NCBI RefSeq assembly: GCF_022815725.1
Contig: NZ_JALGRF010000004.1
Span: 24,123 to 88,122, forward strand
Length of the DNA stretch: 64,000 nucleotides
Origin: Streptomyces sp. APSN-46.1
GTDB taxonomy: Bacteria > Actinomycetota > Actinomycetes > Streptomycetales > Streptomycetaceae
Direction of reading: 5' to 3'
Both the position numbers and the translations under genes were made by a program. The notes under the pieces were generated by a model that saw only the letters and a program-made list of their open reading frames with translations, was not told the origin of the DNA and searched no databases. Below are positions 31,957 to 40,135 of this stretch, piece by piece (position 1 is the stretch's first letter; every line of letters starts with the position of its first letter).

Positions 31957-33954
31957 ATGACCACCGAACGACGCACCGAACACATACCGTTCCGGCGCCC
32001 CCGGCAGCATCCGCTGGCCCCGCCCGCCTGGCTGCTCAAGGGGCTCCGGCCGAGCAGCGCCCCCGTCCCCTGGGCCGCCGCGGCGCGCGCGGGCATCGCG
32101 CTGGCCGCCCCGCTCGCCGTGGGCTTCGCCCTGGACGAACCCGAGTACGGGGCGCTCGTCTCCATGGGCGCCCTGTCCGGAGTGATCGGCGACACCGCCG
32201 ACGCCTACCGGATGCGGATCCTGAACATCGGCGTACCGCAGTTCTTCGGGGCGGTCGGCGTCGCCCTCGGCACCCTGGTGTTCGGGCACGGCTGGCTCGC
32301 CGTCGGCGTCCTCACCCTGATCGCCCTCGTCTCCGGGATGATCTCCTCGATCGGCACGGTCGCCTCCGTGTCCGGGCTGCTGCTCCTCCTCAACGCCGTG
32401 GTCGGGGCCGGGCTGCCGCTGCCCCGGCCCTGGTGGACGGCGCCGCTGCTGCTCAGCGCGGGAGGCCTGTTCGTCCTCGCGCTGACCCTGCTGGGCTGGC
32501 CGCTGCGCGGCCGGCGCCCCGAGCGGGCCGCCGTCGCCGCCACCTACCGCTCGCTCGCCGACGCTCTGGAGGCTGCGGGCGGGCCCGCGTACGAGGAACG
32601 CCGCCAGCAGCTCACCGAGGCCCTCAACCAGGCCTATGACCTGGTGCTGGGCCGCCGGGCCCGGGTGCACGGGCGCAGCCCCGCGCTGGTGCGGATGCTG
32701 GCCCAGCTCAATGTGGTGATCCCGCTGGTGGAGGCCGCGCCCGCCGCGCACCTGCGGGGCCGGCCGCTGCCGCCCGGGATCCCGGCGGCCGTGCGGGAGC
32801 TGGCGGCGGCCGTGGAGGAGGGCCGCACCGGGACGCCCGCCCTGTCCCTGCCTCCGGCGCACAGCCCGTCGGAGCGGGCCGTCGACGCCGCGCTGCGGCA
32901 TGCGGCGACCGTCGTGTACCTGGCCGACCCGGACCTCTACACCGTCGACGACCGGCTCGGCCGGCCGGCCGCACTGCGGGTGCGGGCCCGGCGGGCCGTG
33001 CGCGACATGATGCTGTCCGGGGCCTCCTGGCGGTACGGGCTGCGGCTCGCGCTCTGCGTCGGGCTGGCGCAGACGCTGGTCTCGGTCGTGGAGATCGAGC
33101 GGTCCTACTGGGTCGCGCTGACCGTCACCTTCGTCCTCAAACCCGACTTCGGCTCGGTGTTCTCCCGGGCCGTGCTGCGTGCGCTGGGCACCGCGATCGG
33201 GCTGGTCGTCGCGGCCGCCGTGCTCTCCGAGGTGCCGCGCGGCTGGTGGGACGTGCCGGTGATGGTGTGCCTCGGGGCGCTGATCCCCGTGTTCTCCGTC
33301 AAGGGGTACGCCTTCCAGACCGCCGCGATCACACCGGTGATCCTGCTGCTGTCGGACCTGCTCAACCACCAGGGCTTCGACCTGATCCGGCCCCGTCTGG
33401 TGGACAGCCTGATCGGCTGCGGGATCACGCTGGTCGCGGGCTATCTGCTGTGGCCCGAGAGCTGGCACACCCGGATCGGGGACCGGCTCGCCGACGCCGT
33501 GGACGACGCGGCCCGGTATGTGGAGCGGGCGTTCGGCGGCGGGCATCCCGACACGGAATCCGGGCAGCGGGCCGCGCGGACCGCGCGGTTGCAGGCCAGG
33601 CGCCGGATCTACCGCGAGCTGTCGGGCGTACGGACCGAGTTCCAGCGGGCGCTGACCGAGCCGCCGCCGACGGGTGCGCGGGCCGCCGCGTGGTGGCCCC
33701 TGGTGGTGGCCGTCGAACGGATCGTGGACGCGACGACCGCCGCGCGCGTGCGCGTCAACCACGGCGCCGAGCCGCCTGCGGCGGGCGAGGTCGAGAAGAT
33801 CGCGCGGCAACTGCGCGAACTAGCCGAGGAGGTCCGCAGCAGTACGACCCCGGTCCGGGTCGAGATGGAGCCCACGGACGCCGAATCCACCGTCCTGGCC
33901 CCACTCCACCAGGAGCTCACAGCAGCCAGAGCCATCGCCCATCCGCCCCCCTGA
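31957..33954 (+). CDS. FUSC-family (aromatic acid exporter-like) membrane protein, 665 aa
   Basis: Two membrane blocks, each with several helices: residues about 45-190 (AARAGIALAAPLAVGFAL, VSMGALSGVIGDTADAYRMR, FGAVGVALGTLVFG, VGVLTLIALVSGM) and about 350-500 (GLRLALCVGLAQTL, YWVALTVTFVLKPDFGSVFSRAVLRALGTAIGLVVAA, VMVCLGALIPVFSV, PVILLLSDLL). They are separated by a cytoplasmic region, with a second soluble domain at the C-terminus. The YWVALTVTFVLKPDFGSVFSRAVLRALGT block is the FUSC signature. Members export aromatic acids and other compounds. ATG at 31957, GGAAG upstream. It is not close to the 3-hydroxyanthranilate cluster, so a link is only speculative. Confidence 0.85.
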   Translation: MTTERRTEHIPFRRPRQHPLAPPAWLLKGLRPSSAPVPWAAAARAGIALAAPLAVGFALDEPEYGALVSMGALSGVIGDTADAYRMRILNIGVPQFFGAVGVALGTLVFGHGWLAVGVLTLIALVSGMISSIGTVASVSGLLLLLNAVVGAGLPLPRPWWTAPLLLSAGGLFVLALTLLGWPLRGRRPERAAVAATYRSLADALEAAGGPAYEERRQQLTEALNQAYDLVLGRRARVHGRSPALVRMLAQLNVVIPLVEAAPAAHLRGRPLPPGIPAAVRELAAAVEEGRTGTPALSLPPAHSPSERAVDAALRHAATVVYLADPDLYTVDDRLGRPAALRVRARRAVRDMMLSGASWRYGLRLALCVGLAQTLVSVVEIERSYWVALTVTFVLKPDFGSVFSRAVLRALGTAIGLVVAAAVLSEVPRGWWDVPVMVCLGALIPVFSVKGYAFQTAAITPVILLLSDLLNHQGFDLIRPRLVDSLIGCGITLVAGYLLWPESWHTRIGDRLADAVDDAARYVERAFGGGHPDTESGQRAARTARLQARRRIYRELSGVRTEFQRALTEPPPTGARAAAWWPLVVAVERIVDATTAARVRVNHGAEPPAAGEVEKIARQLRELAEEVRSSTTPVRVEMEPTDAESTVLAPLHQELTAARAIAHPPP

Positions 33955-34283
33955 CCCCCACCGGTCAGCCGACCCCCACGGCCACTTGAGGCGCCACCCC
34001 AACCCCACCACTCCACCCAGCCCACTCCAGCCCCGCCCCATCCAGCCCCGCCGGCGTTTGAGGCGCCCACCCCAGCCGCGCCGCTCCACCCAGCCCCGCC
34101 CCATCCAGCCTCGCCGGCGTTTGAGGCGCGGGGTCTGGGGCGGAGCCTCAGGAAACGGAGAAAGGGCGGGGCGGGGACCAGCTCCGCGCAGCGGCACCCG
34201 CACCGCGCCCCGCGCCTGCCCCCCCAACCCCCGGATGGGTCAGTGGTCGGGCCGGGAGCCGAACGGCAAGGCAGCATCGGAGC
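33955..34283. repeat. intergenic region with dispersed GCCGGCGTTTGAGGCGC repeats
   Basis: No gene is supported in this 329-base gap. It holds two copies of the repeat CCAGCC[C/T]CGCCGGCGTTTGAGGCGC, at 34041-34066 and about 34103-34147, in the second case followed by GGGGTCTGGGGCGGAGCC. The same unit returns at 63786-63905. It is widespread in Streptomyces genomes and probably a non-coding mobile or structural repeat. Confidence 0.7.
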
Positions 34284-34979
34284 ATGCGCTGCTTCCGCGT
34301 CCTGCCGGTGCTCGCCGCCGTACTCACCACCGTGGGCGGCTGTGCCGACGTAGAGGGGCTGCGCAGCGAGGGGGATCTCGGGACGGTGCACGCCCCGGAG
34401 ACGCTGTGGGGCGACATCCACCCCGACCCCCCCGCCCCGGACCAGAGACCCGGCACGGCGACCGTGGTCCCGGGCCTGCCCAAAGCGCCGAAGGGCACCA
34501 TGCGCGACGTGAACGCCCTGGACGTCGTACGCGCCGACGTCACGGCCTCCGCCGCCCAGGACGGCGGTACCGGCCGACTGGTGGACCCCCGGGCCCTCCA
34601 ACGGCTCGCGCTCTGTACACAGGCTGTGGACGGCGGTCCGGACTGCCCGGTGCGCCCCGCCGTCCTGCGGGACGTGACCGGCAACGGCAAGGCGGAGCTG
34701 ATCACCGCCCTCGACATCGACGGCCGGCTGAGCGAGCTGCTCGTCTACACCGTCCGGGACGACGGGACGATCGTCCGGATCCTGTCCCGGCGGGCCGTGC
34801 TGGAAGGCGTGGAGGTCGCCGCCGAGCACCTGGCCGTGCGCGAGCCGACCTCGAACCCGAAGAAGGTCGCCGTCTCCGACTACGCGTGGGACCCCGGGGC
34901 CGGGATCCTGAACCTGTCCCAGCTCACCCTGGACGACTGCCCCGCCGACCCGTCCGACGGGCGGCGGGTATGCGGCTGA
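34284..34979 (+). CDS. lipoprotein, partner of the adjacent histidine kinase, 231 aa
   Basis: Lipoprotein signal MRCFRVLPVLAAVLTTVGGCA with the lipobox VGGC at residues 17-20. The mature part is soluble and includes PAVLRDVTGNGKAELITALDIDGRL, an FG-GAP-like strand-turn pattern (DVTGNGKAELI), followed by another beta-rich section. ATG at 34284. The stop overlaps the start of the histidine kinase gene by 10 bases, so the two are made together. The pairing recalls CseA and CseC of Streptomyces, where the lipoprotein modulates the sensor, but no CseB-like response regulator is nearby. Confidence 0.78.
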   Translation: MRCFRVLPVLAAVLTTVGGCADVEGLRSEGDLGTVHAPETLWGDIHPDPPAPDQRPGTATVVPGLPKAPKGTMRDVNALDVVRADVTASAAQDGGTGRLVDPRALQRLALCTQAVDGGPDCPVRPAVLRDVTGNGKAELITALDIDGRLSELLVYTVRDDGTIVRILSRRAVLEGVEVAAEHLAVREPTSNPKKVAVSDYAWDPGAGILNLSQLTLDDCPADPSDGRRVCG

Positions 34980-36229
34980 CGAGCAGTCTGCGCTGGAAGA
35001 TCGCGCTGACCACCACCGCGGTGTGCTGCGCGGTCGCGGCGGCCCTCGGCATCCTCGTGCACAACGTGGTCTCCCGGCAGATCGTCGGAGAGGTCCGCAA
35101 GGACATAGCCCTGGAACTGGACCACGCCCTCGGCCACTACGAGTACGGCACCGCTCACGGCGACGTGAGCTGGGCTCTGAACCCGACCGACCTCCCGGAG
35201 CCGCTGCGCGCACTCGTCGCGCGGGGCATGACCGGCAGCATGGTCGGCGAACACGACGGCAAGCCCGTCATGTGGGCCGCCGCACCGGCCGACGGCAAGG
35301 CCCTCGCCGTCTGGCTCCCCTACGAGGCCACCCGCACCCGGCTGCGCGACATCGACGCCGCGATCCTCGCCTCCTCGGCGCTGGCGGCCGGAGCGGTGGC
35401 GCTGGTCGGCCTGTTCCTCGCCAACCAGATCAGCCGGCGGCTCGCCACCACCGCCGCCGTGGCCCGCCGGATCAGCGCCGGGGACCTCGACGCGCGCGTG
35501 GGCTTCCCGTCGGAGGGGGAGGACCAGCGGGGGCCGCACTCCCGGGACGAGGTACGGGACGTGGCGCACGCCCTCGACTCGATGGCCGGGTCGCTCCAGG
35601 AGCGGCTGGAGGCCGAGAAGCGCTTCACGGCGGATGTCGCGCACGAGTTGCGCACCCCGCTCACGGGTTCCCTGGCCGCGGCGTCCCTGCTGCCGGAGGG
35701 CCGCCCCAAAGAGATGATCAACGACCGGCTGAAGGCCCTGCACCTGCTGACCGAGGACCTGCTGGAGATCTCCCGGCTGGAATCGGGCGTCGAGCGGGCC
35801 GACCTGGCACGCGTGGAACTCGGCCGGGCGGTGCGGCGGGCCGTCGCGGGCACCCGGCTGCCCGCCTCGGTCCGGGTGGTGCGCGACGCGGTGGTGTTCA
35901 CCGACCGGCGGCGCCTGGACCGGATCCTGACGAATCTGCTGGTCAACGCCGACAGGCACGGACAGCCGCCGATCGAGGTGACCGTGGAGGGCCCGGTGGT
36001 CTCGGTCCGCGACCACGGCCCCGGCTATCCGCCCGAGCTGATCGAGCAGGGCCCGCAGCGCTTCCGCACCGGAGACCCGGGGCGCGGGCGGAGCCATGGG
36101 CTGGGCCTGACCATCGCCGTGGGGCAGGCGGCGGTCCTGGACATCGCCCTGAACTTCTCCAACGCCCCGGACGGGGGCGCGGTGACCACGCTCAGACTCC
36201 CGATCGGGCGGTTGACGGAAGACAGTTGA
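34970..36229 (+). CDS. sensor histidine kinase, 419 aa
   Basis: Membrane sensor with helices at about 10-32 and 130-152 around an extracytoplasmic domain, a HAMP segment (RRLATTAAVARRISAGDLDARV), the H-box FTADVAHELRTPLTGSL (His225), N-box LTNLLVNADRHG, and G-box elements DHGPGYP and GLGLTIAVGQ. ATG at 34970 overlaps the lipoprotein stop. No response regulator gene lies within the window on either side, so the kinase looks orphaned and probably signals to a regulator encoded elsewhere. Directly downstream lies parS site 2 and the convergent phoX. Confidence 0.9.
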   Translation: MRLTSSLRWKIALTTTAVCCAVAAALGILVHNVVSRQIVGEVRKDIALELDHALGHYEYGTAHGDVSWALNPTDLPEPLRALVARGMTGSMVGEHDGKPVMWAAAPADGKALAVWLPYEATRTRLRDIDAAILASSALAAGAVALVGLFLANQISRRLATTAAVARRISAGDLDARVGFPSEGEDQRGPHSRDEVRDVAHALDSMAGSLQERLEAEKRFTADVAHELRTPLTGSLAAASLLPEGRPKEMINDRLKALHLLTEDLLEISRLESGVERADLARVELGRAVRRAVAGTRLPASVRVVRDAVVFTDRRRLDRILTNLLVNADRHGQPPIEVTVEGPVVSVRDHGPGYPPELIEQGPQRFRTGDPGRGRSHGLGLTIAVGQAAVLDIALNFSNAPDGGAVTTLRLPIGRLTEDS

Positions 36230-36249
36230 AACGCCGGACGGCGGGCTCT

Positions 36250-36263
36250 GTTTCACGTGAAAC
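36250..36263. promoter_or_regulatory. parS centromere site 2
   Basis: GTTTCACGTGAAAC again matches the Streptomyces parS consensus exactly, within an 18-bp palindrome (36248-36265). It lies in the 62-base gap between the convergent histidine kinase and phoX genes, about 6.3 kb from site 1. Its position between converging genes is typical of intergenic parS sites. Confidence 0.92.
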
Positions 36264-36291
36264 AGGACCCGTCGCCGGTCAACTCACCTAC

Positions 36292-38385
36292 TCAGACACC
36301 GATGTTCTTGCCGTCCTTGCGCCACACGGACACGACCGCCGGGCGGACGATCTTGCCCGGTCCGTCGGGCCACACCGACTGCGGCTTCTCGACGGACGCG
36401 CCGTCGAGCTCGCCCGGGTGCTGGACGGCGACCAGGACGCGCTTCTCCTGGATGATCGGGCCGCACGTCTCGGCGCCACGCGGGACCGTCAGGAACTGCT
36501 TCAGCTCACCTCGGCGCTCACCGGCCGTCGCGACACCGAACAGGCCGTCGTGGGAGCCGAGCTGGTTGCCGTCCGTGGAGATCCACAGGTTGCCGTGCGG
36601 GTCGAAGGCCACGTTGTCCGGGCAGGAGATCGGGCTGACCTTGTCCTTCGGGAAGCCCGCGAAATAGGTGGCCGGGTCGTTCGGATCACCGGCGACCAGG
36701 AAGAGCCGCCAGGCGAAGCCGTCGCCCGCCGGGTCGTCGAAGTTCTCGGCGAGCTCCAGGATCTGGCCGTGCTTGTTCAGGTTGCGCGGGTTGGCCTCGT
36801 CCGCTCCCGCCGCCTTGCCGGGCTTGCCGCGGTCCGTGTTGTTGGTCAGCGCGACGTAGACGCGGCCGGTGCGCGGGGAGGGCTCGACGTCCTCGGGACG
36901 GTCCATCTTCGTGGCGCCCACCTTGTCGGCGGCCTGGCGCGTGAAGACGTAGACCTCCTCGGCGGTCATGCCCTCGACGTGCGAGACGTTCCCGGTGGCC
37001 AGCTTGATCCACACGCCGGAGCCGTCGAACTGGCCGTCGGCGGGGAGCTTGCCCGTGCCGTCGATCTCGGCGGCCGGTGAGTCGCCGGTGAGCTTGGCGA
37101 CGTAGAGGGTGCCCTCGTCGAGCAGCGTGAGGTTGTGCTCCTTCGCGGCGCGCGAATTGCCCTTCTTCATCCGCTTCGACGAGACGAACTTGTAGAAGTA
37201 GTCGAAGCGCTCGTCGTCGCCCATGTAGATGACCGGACGGCCGTCCTCGGTCAGGCGGGGCTGCGCGGCCTCGTGCTTGAAGCGGCCCAGCGCGGTGTGC
37301 TTGCGGGGAGTGGACTTCGGATCGTACGGGTCGAGCTCGACGACCCAGCCGAAGCGGTGCGACTCGTTGGGCTCCTGCGCGACGTCGAAGCGCTTGTCGA
37401 ACCGCTCCCACTTGCGCTCGGTGGCACCGGCGGTCACGCCGTAGCGCTTCAGGCGGGCGGCCTGGGTGGGGTCGGTGACCTGGCCGGCGTTGCCGAAGTA
37501 CTGGTTGAAGTTCTCCTCGCCGTGGAGGGTGGTGCCCCACGGGGTGGTGCCGCCGGCGCAGTTGTTGAGGGTGCCGAGGACCTTGGTGCCGGTGCTGTCG
37601 GCGGAGGTCTTCAGCAGCGCGCCGCCGGCGGCCGGGCCGGTCAGCTTGAACTCGCTGGTCGCGGTCAGACGGCGGTTGAGCTGGTGGCGGGTGACCGCGG
37701 TCAGCTTGCCGCTGCGGTGGTCCTCCTGGACGACGACCACGGACAGGCCGTGCGCGGCCCAGGCGATCTCGACCTGCTCGCGGGTCGGGTTGGCCGGGTC
37801 GTAGGCCTTGAACATGAGGTTCTCGTCGGTGTACTCGTGGTTGGCCACGAGCAGCTGCTGGCGCTCGTAGTCGCCGCCGAGCGGGAGAAGGCTCAGGAAG
37901 TCGTTGTTGTAGCCGAACTGACCGGCCTGGGCGGCGGCGGTCTGCTTGTCGGCGTTGAAGGCGGGCGCGCCCTTGACGATCGGTTCGCCCCAGCGGATGA
38001 CCACGTTCTGCTCGTGGCCCTCGGGGATGGTGACCTGGTCGTTCGTGTTCGGCGCGACCGGCTTGAAGCGGAGGCCGCGGGCGCCGGTGCCGGTGCCAGT
38101 GCCGCCGGCGGCGCGTTGGGCGTCGGTGGCGGGGGTGGCGTTGGCGGAGGATCCGTCGCCACCGAGGGTGAGGGCGGTACCGGCGGCGGAGGCGACCGTC
38201 ACGACGGCGGCGGAGCGCAGCATGGAGCGGCGGGAGTAGGCGCGGGCTATGACATCGCCGGCGTACTCGTTGTCGCTGGTGTTGGGCACCTCGTGGAAGC
38301 AGGCGTCACCGCAGCGGTAGCGGCAGGTGAGAGCGGAACGTCCGCTCCCATGCGGGTTGCCGATGAACGGCAGGAGCTTGCGCAC
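36292..38385 (-). CDS. phoX: PhoX-family secreted phosphatase, 697 aa
   Basis: Large DUF839 phosphatase. A Tat-type signal lies at residues 50-75 (AYSRRSMLRSAAVVTVASAAGTAL, twin arginines 52-53). The mature protein contains FGYNNDFLSLLPL, LLVANHEYTDENLMF, HGLSVVVVQE, NCAGGTTPWGTTLHGEENFNQYF, GWVVELDPYDPKS, ALGRFKHEAA, VYMGDDERFDYFYKFVS, and AFDPHGNLWISTDG. These match the calcium-coordinating and metal-binding strands of PhoX. The GTG at 38385 has GGAGGAC upstream. A two-unit PHO box about 100 bases upstream predicts activation by PhoP when phosphate is scarce. The preceding cysteines (CRYRCGDACF) in the first 40 residues are unusual for a Tat signal. Confidence 0.9.
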   Translation of the reverse strand: MRKLLPFIGNPHGSGRSALTCRYRCGDACFHEVPNTSDNEYAGDVIARAYSRRSMLRSAAVVTVASAAGTALTLGGDGSSANATPATDAQRAAGGTGTGTGARGLRFKPVAPNTNDQVTIPEGHEQNVVIRWGEPIVKGAPAFNADKQTAAAQAGQFGYNNDFLSLLPLGGDYERQQLLVANHEYTDENLMFKAYDPANPTREQVEIAWAAHGLSVVVVQEDHRSGKLTAVTRHQLNRRLTATSEFKLTGPAAGGALLKTSADSTGTKVLGTLNNCAGGTTPWGTTLHGEENFNQYFGNAGQVTDPTQAARLKRYGVTAGATERKWERFDKRFDVAQEPNESHRFGWVVELDPYDPKSTPRKHTALGRFKHEAAQPRLTEDGRPVIYMGDDERFDYFYKFVSSKRMKKGNSRAAKEHNLTLLDEGTLYVAKLTGDSPAAEIDGTGKLPADGQFDGSGVWIKLATGNVSHVEGMTAEEVYVFTRQAADKVGATKMDRPEDVEPSPRTGRVYVALTNNTDRGKPGKAAGADEANPRNLNKHGQILELAENFDDPAGDGFAWRLFLVAGDPNDPATYFAGFPKDKVSPISCPDNVAFDPHGNLWISTDGNQLGSHDGLFGVATAGERRGELKQFLTVPRGAETCGPIIQEKRVLVAVQHPGELDGASVEKPQSVWPDGPGKIVRPAVVSVWRKDGKNIGV

Positions 38386-38481
38386 GAGTGTCCTCCGAGT
38401 AGCTGCGTGGGCGCCGACAACGTGTCGGAACGAATCCAGCCGTGACGGTAGGCGCGAGTTGCGCCGAAGCGGCGGCGGTGG

Positions 38482-38499
38482 GATGAACGCCCGGTGAAC
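38482..38499 (-). promoter_or_regulatory. PHO box (two direct repeat units)
   Basis: On the minus strand the sequence reads GTTCACC-GGGC-GTTCATC, which is two 7-bp units with the 11-bp period of Streptomyces PhoP sites. It is about 100 bases upstream of phoX. One unit is an exact match to the GTTCACC consensus and the other has one change. Confidence 0.8.
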
Positions 38500-38680
38500 C
38501 CGGCACGTCGGAGCGGAAGTTAGGAGCAGCGTTGTGCGTGTTTGGGCGCTGGACACCACGAAAGGCGCCCCTGCCGAAGTTCCAGCCAAGGGGCCGATAA
38601 CCTTACGTGTCCACTCTGGGCAGGGATCTACCGCGCAGTACGGACAAATGACGCACGCACTCATGCGAAAGGCCTGGCCC

Positions 38681-40066
38681 ATGGGTATTCGGAGCTTGTT
38701 GCGCAAGGTGTTCGGACGGTCTGCGGAGTCAGTTCCGGAGACTACGGACGCCACCTCGGCGGCCGTCCCGAACCAGGCGGAACGCACCGCACTGGAAGTC
38801 GCCCACGAACTCGTGGCGGCGTCCTTCGACAATCCGACGGTTCCGCCGCAGTCCGCCCCGCGCGACCGCGAACCGGGCACCCTCCTCACCGCCCCCGCCC
38901 CCGACCCCACGGTCCCGGAAGCCCGCCGGCCGTCACCCCCGCCCACCGCCGTAACGACGCCCGAGGCCGCCCCGGACCCGCTCCCCGCCGAGGCCGAGGC
39001 CGAAGGCCAGAACGACACCCCGCCTGCGGCCGAAGCGCACGCTGAGCCCGCGTCGGAGACGCCGGTAGCAGCGGCCGAAGCGGAACCGCTGGCCGCACAG
39101 GCTGAGCCGGAGCCGCTCACCGCCGAGGCCGAAGGCCAGGACAACGCCGCACCTGCGGCGGCGCCCGCGCCGGAGGCGCAGGAGGACGCTGCCGCCCAGG
39201 CCGAAGGCCAGGAGGACGCCGCGCCTGCGGCAGAGCCCGTGGCCGAGGCGGACACCGCGCCGGAGGCGCAGGAGGCCGACACCACCGCGGAAGCGGAGCC
39301 CGTGGCCGCACAGGCCGACGCGGAGCCCACGGCGGAGCCCGTGGCCGCGCAGGCCGACGCGGAGCCCACGGCCGAGGCCGTGGCCAGTGAGGCCGGGGAC
39401 AGGGAAGGGCCGGCCGTTGGGCTCGCGGCGGTGAAGCGGCGGGCGCCCGCCGTCGCCGGGGCGTACAAGGCCGCCGGGCAGGTCCTGCGGAGCAAGGGCA
39501 AGGCCGGCGCCCGCGCCAAGGTGTACCTGGTCCTCGACCGGTCCGGTTCGATGCGCGGGTTCTACAAGGACGGCAGCGCCCAGTACCTCGCCGACCACGC
39601 GCTCGCCCTCGCCGCGCACCTCGACGACGAGGCCACCGTCCACACGGTGTTCTTCTCCACGGAGCTGGACGGCACCGCCGATCTGGCCCTCGACACCCAC
39701 GCCGACACCTGGGTCGAGGACCGCCACGCCGAGCTCGGCCGCATGGGCCGCACCAGCTACCACGTGGCCGTGGAGGCCGTCGTGGAGCGCCACCAGAAGG
39801 ACGGCGGCGAGGGCCCGGCCCTGGTCGTCTTCCAGACCGACGGCGCCCCCGACAACCGTCAGCCCGCCAAGGCGGCCCTGGCCGCAGCGGCCGCCACCGC
39901 CCCCGCGATCCACTGGCAGTTCGTCGCGTTCGGCGACCACGACGCCAAGGCCTTCGACTTCCTGCGCAAGCTGGACGCCGAGAACGCCGGCTTCTTCCAC
40001 GCCGGCCCCGCCCCCCGCGAACTGACCTCCGCCGCCCTCCTCAAGGGCATCCTCGAACGGTTCTGA
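38681..40066 (+). CDS. VWA-domain protein with a long repetitive Ala/Glu/Pro linker, 461 aa
   Basis: Short basic N-terminus ([16 protein letters not shown]), then a disordered linker (about 60-230) made of repeats such as [18 protein letters not shown], then a von Willebrand A domain: [16 protein letters not shown] with the DxSxS metal-ion site, [21 protein letters not shown], and [22 protein letters not shown]. The VWA domain resembles TerF/TerY tellurium-resistance relatives. No MoxR or ter gene is adjacent. Tandem DNA repeats in the linker could vary in number between strains. ATG at 38681 is chosen as the start of the ordered N-terminus, with AAAGG upstream. Confidence 0.8.
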   Translation: MGIRSLLRKVFGRSAESVPETTDATSAAVPNQAERTALEVAHELVAASFDNPTVPPQSAPRDREPGTLLTAPAPDPTVPEARRPSPPPTAVTTPEAAPDPLPAEAEAEGQNDTPPAAEAHAEPASETPVAAAEAEPLAAQAEPEPLTAEAEGQDNAAPAAAPAPEAQEDAAAQAEGQEDAAPAAEPVAEADTAPEAQEADTTAEAEPVAAQADAEPTAEPVAAQADAEPTAEAVASEAGDREGPAVGLAAVKRRAPAVAGAYKAAGQVLRSKGKAGARAKVYLVLDRSGSMRGFYKDGSAQYLADHALALAAHLDDEATVHTVFFSTELDGTADLALDTHADTWVEDRHAELGRMGRTSYHVAVEAVVERHQKDGGEGPALVVFQTDGAPDNRQPAKAALAAAAATAPAIHWQFVAFGDHDAKAFDFLRKLDAENAGFFHAGPAPRELTSAALLKGILERF

Positions 40067-40077
40067 CCGAAAGCGAC

Positions 40078-40120
40078 CGAAGGGCCCGGGATCAGCCGTC
40101 AGCCGATCCCGGGCCCTTCG
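40078..40120. terminator. bidirectional terminator, 16-bp perfect stem
   Basis: CGAAGGGCCCGGGATC (40078-40093) is the exact complement of GATCCCGGGCCCTTCG (40105-40120) with an 11-base loop. It separates the convergent VWA-protein and aspS genes. Confidence 0.8.
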
Positions 40121-40135
40121 TCACACCTGGTCCAA

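Noticed and set aside
36292..39519. Long 1075-residue minus-strand frame over phoX
   Set aside because: Residues before 38385 are Ala/Ser-rich shadow of the VWA-protein linker; the true phoX start has a ribosome site at 38385.
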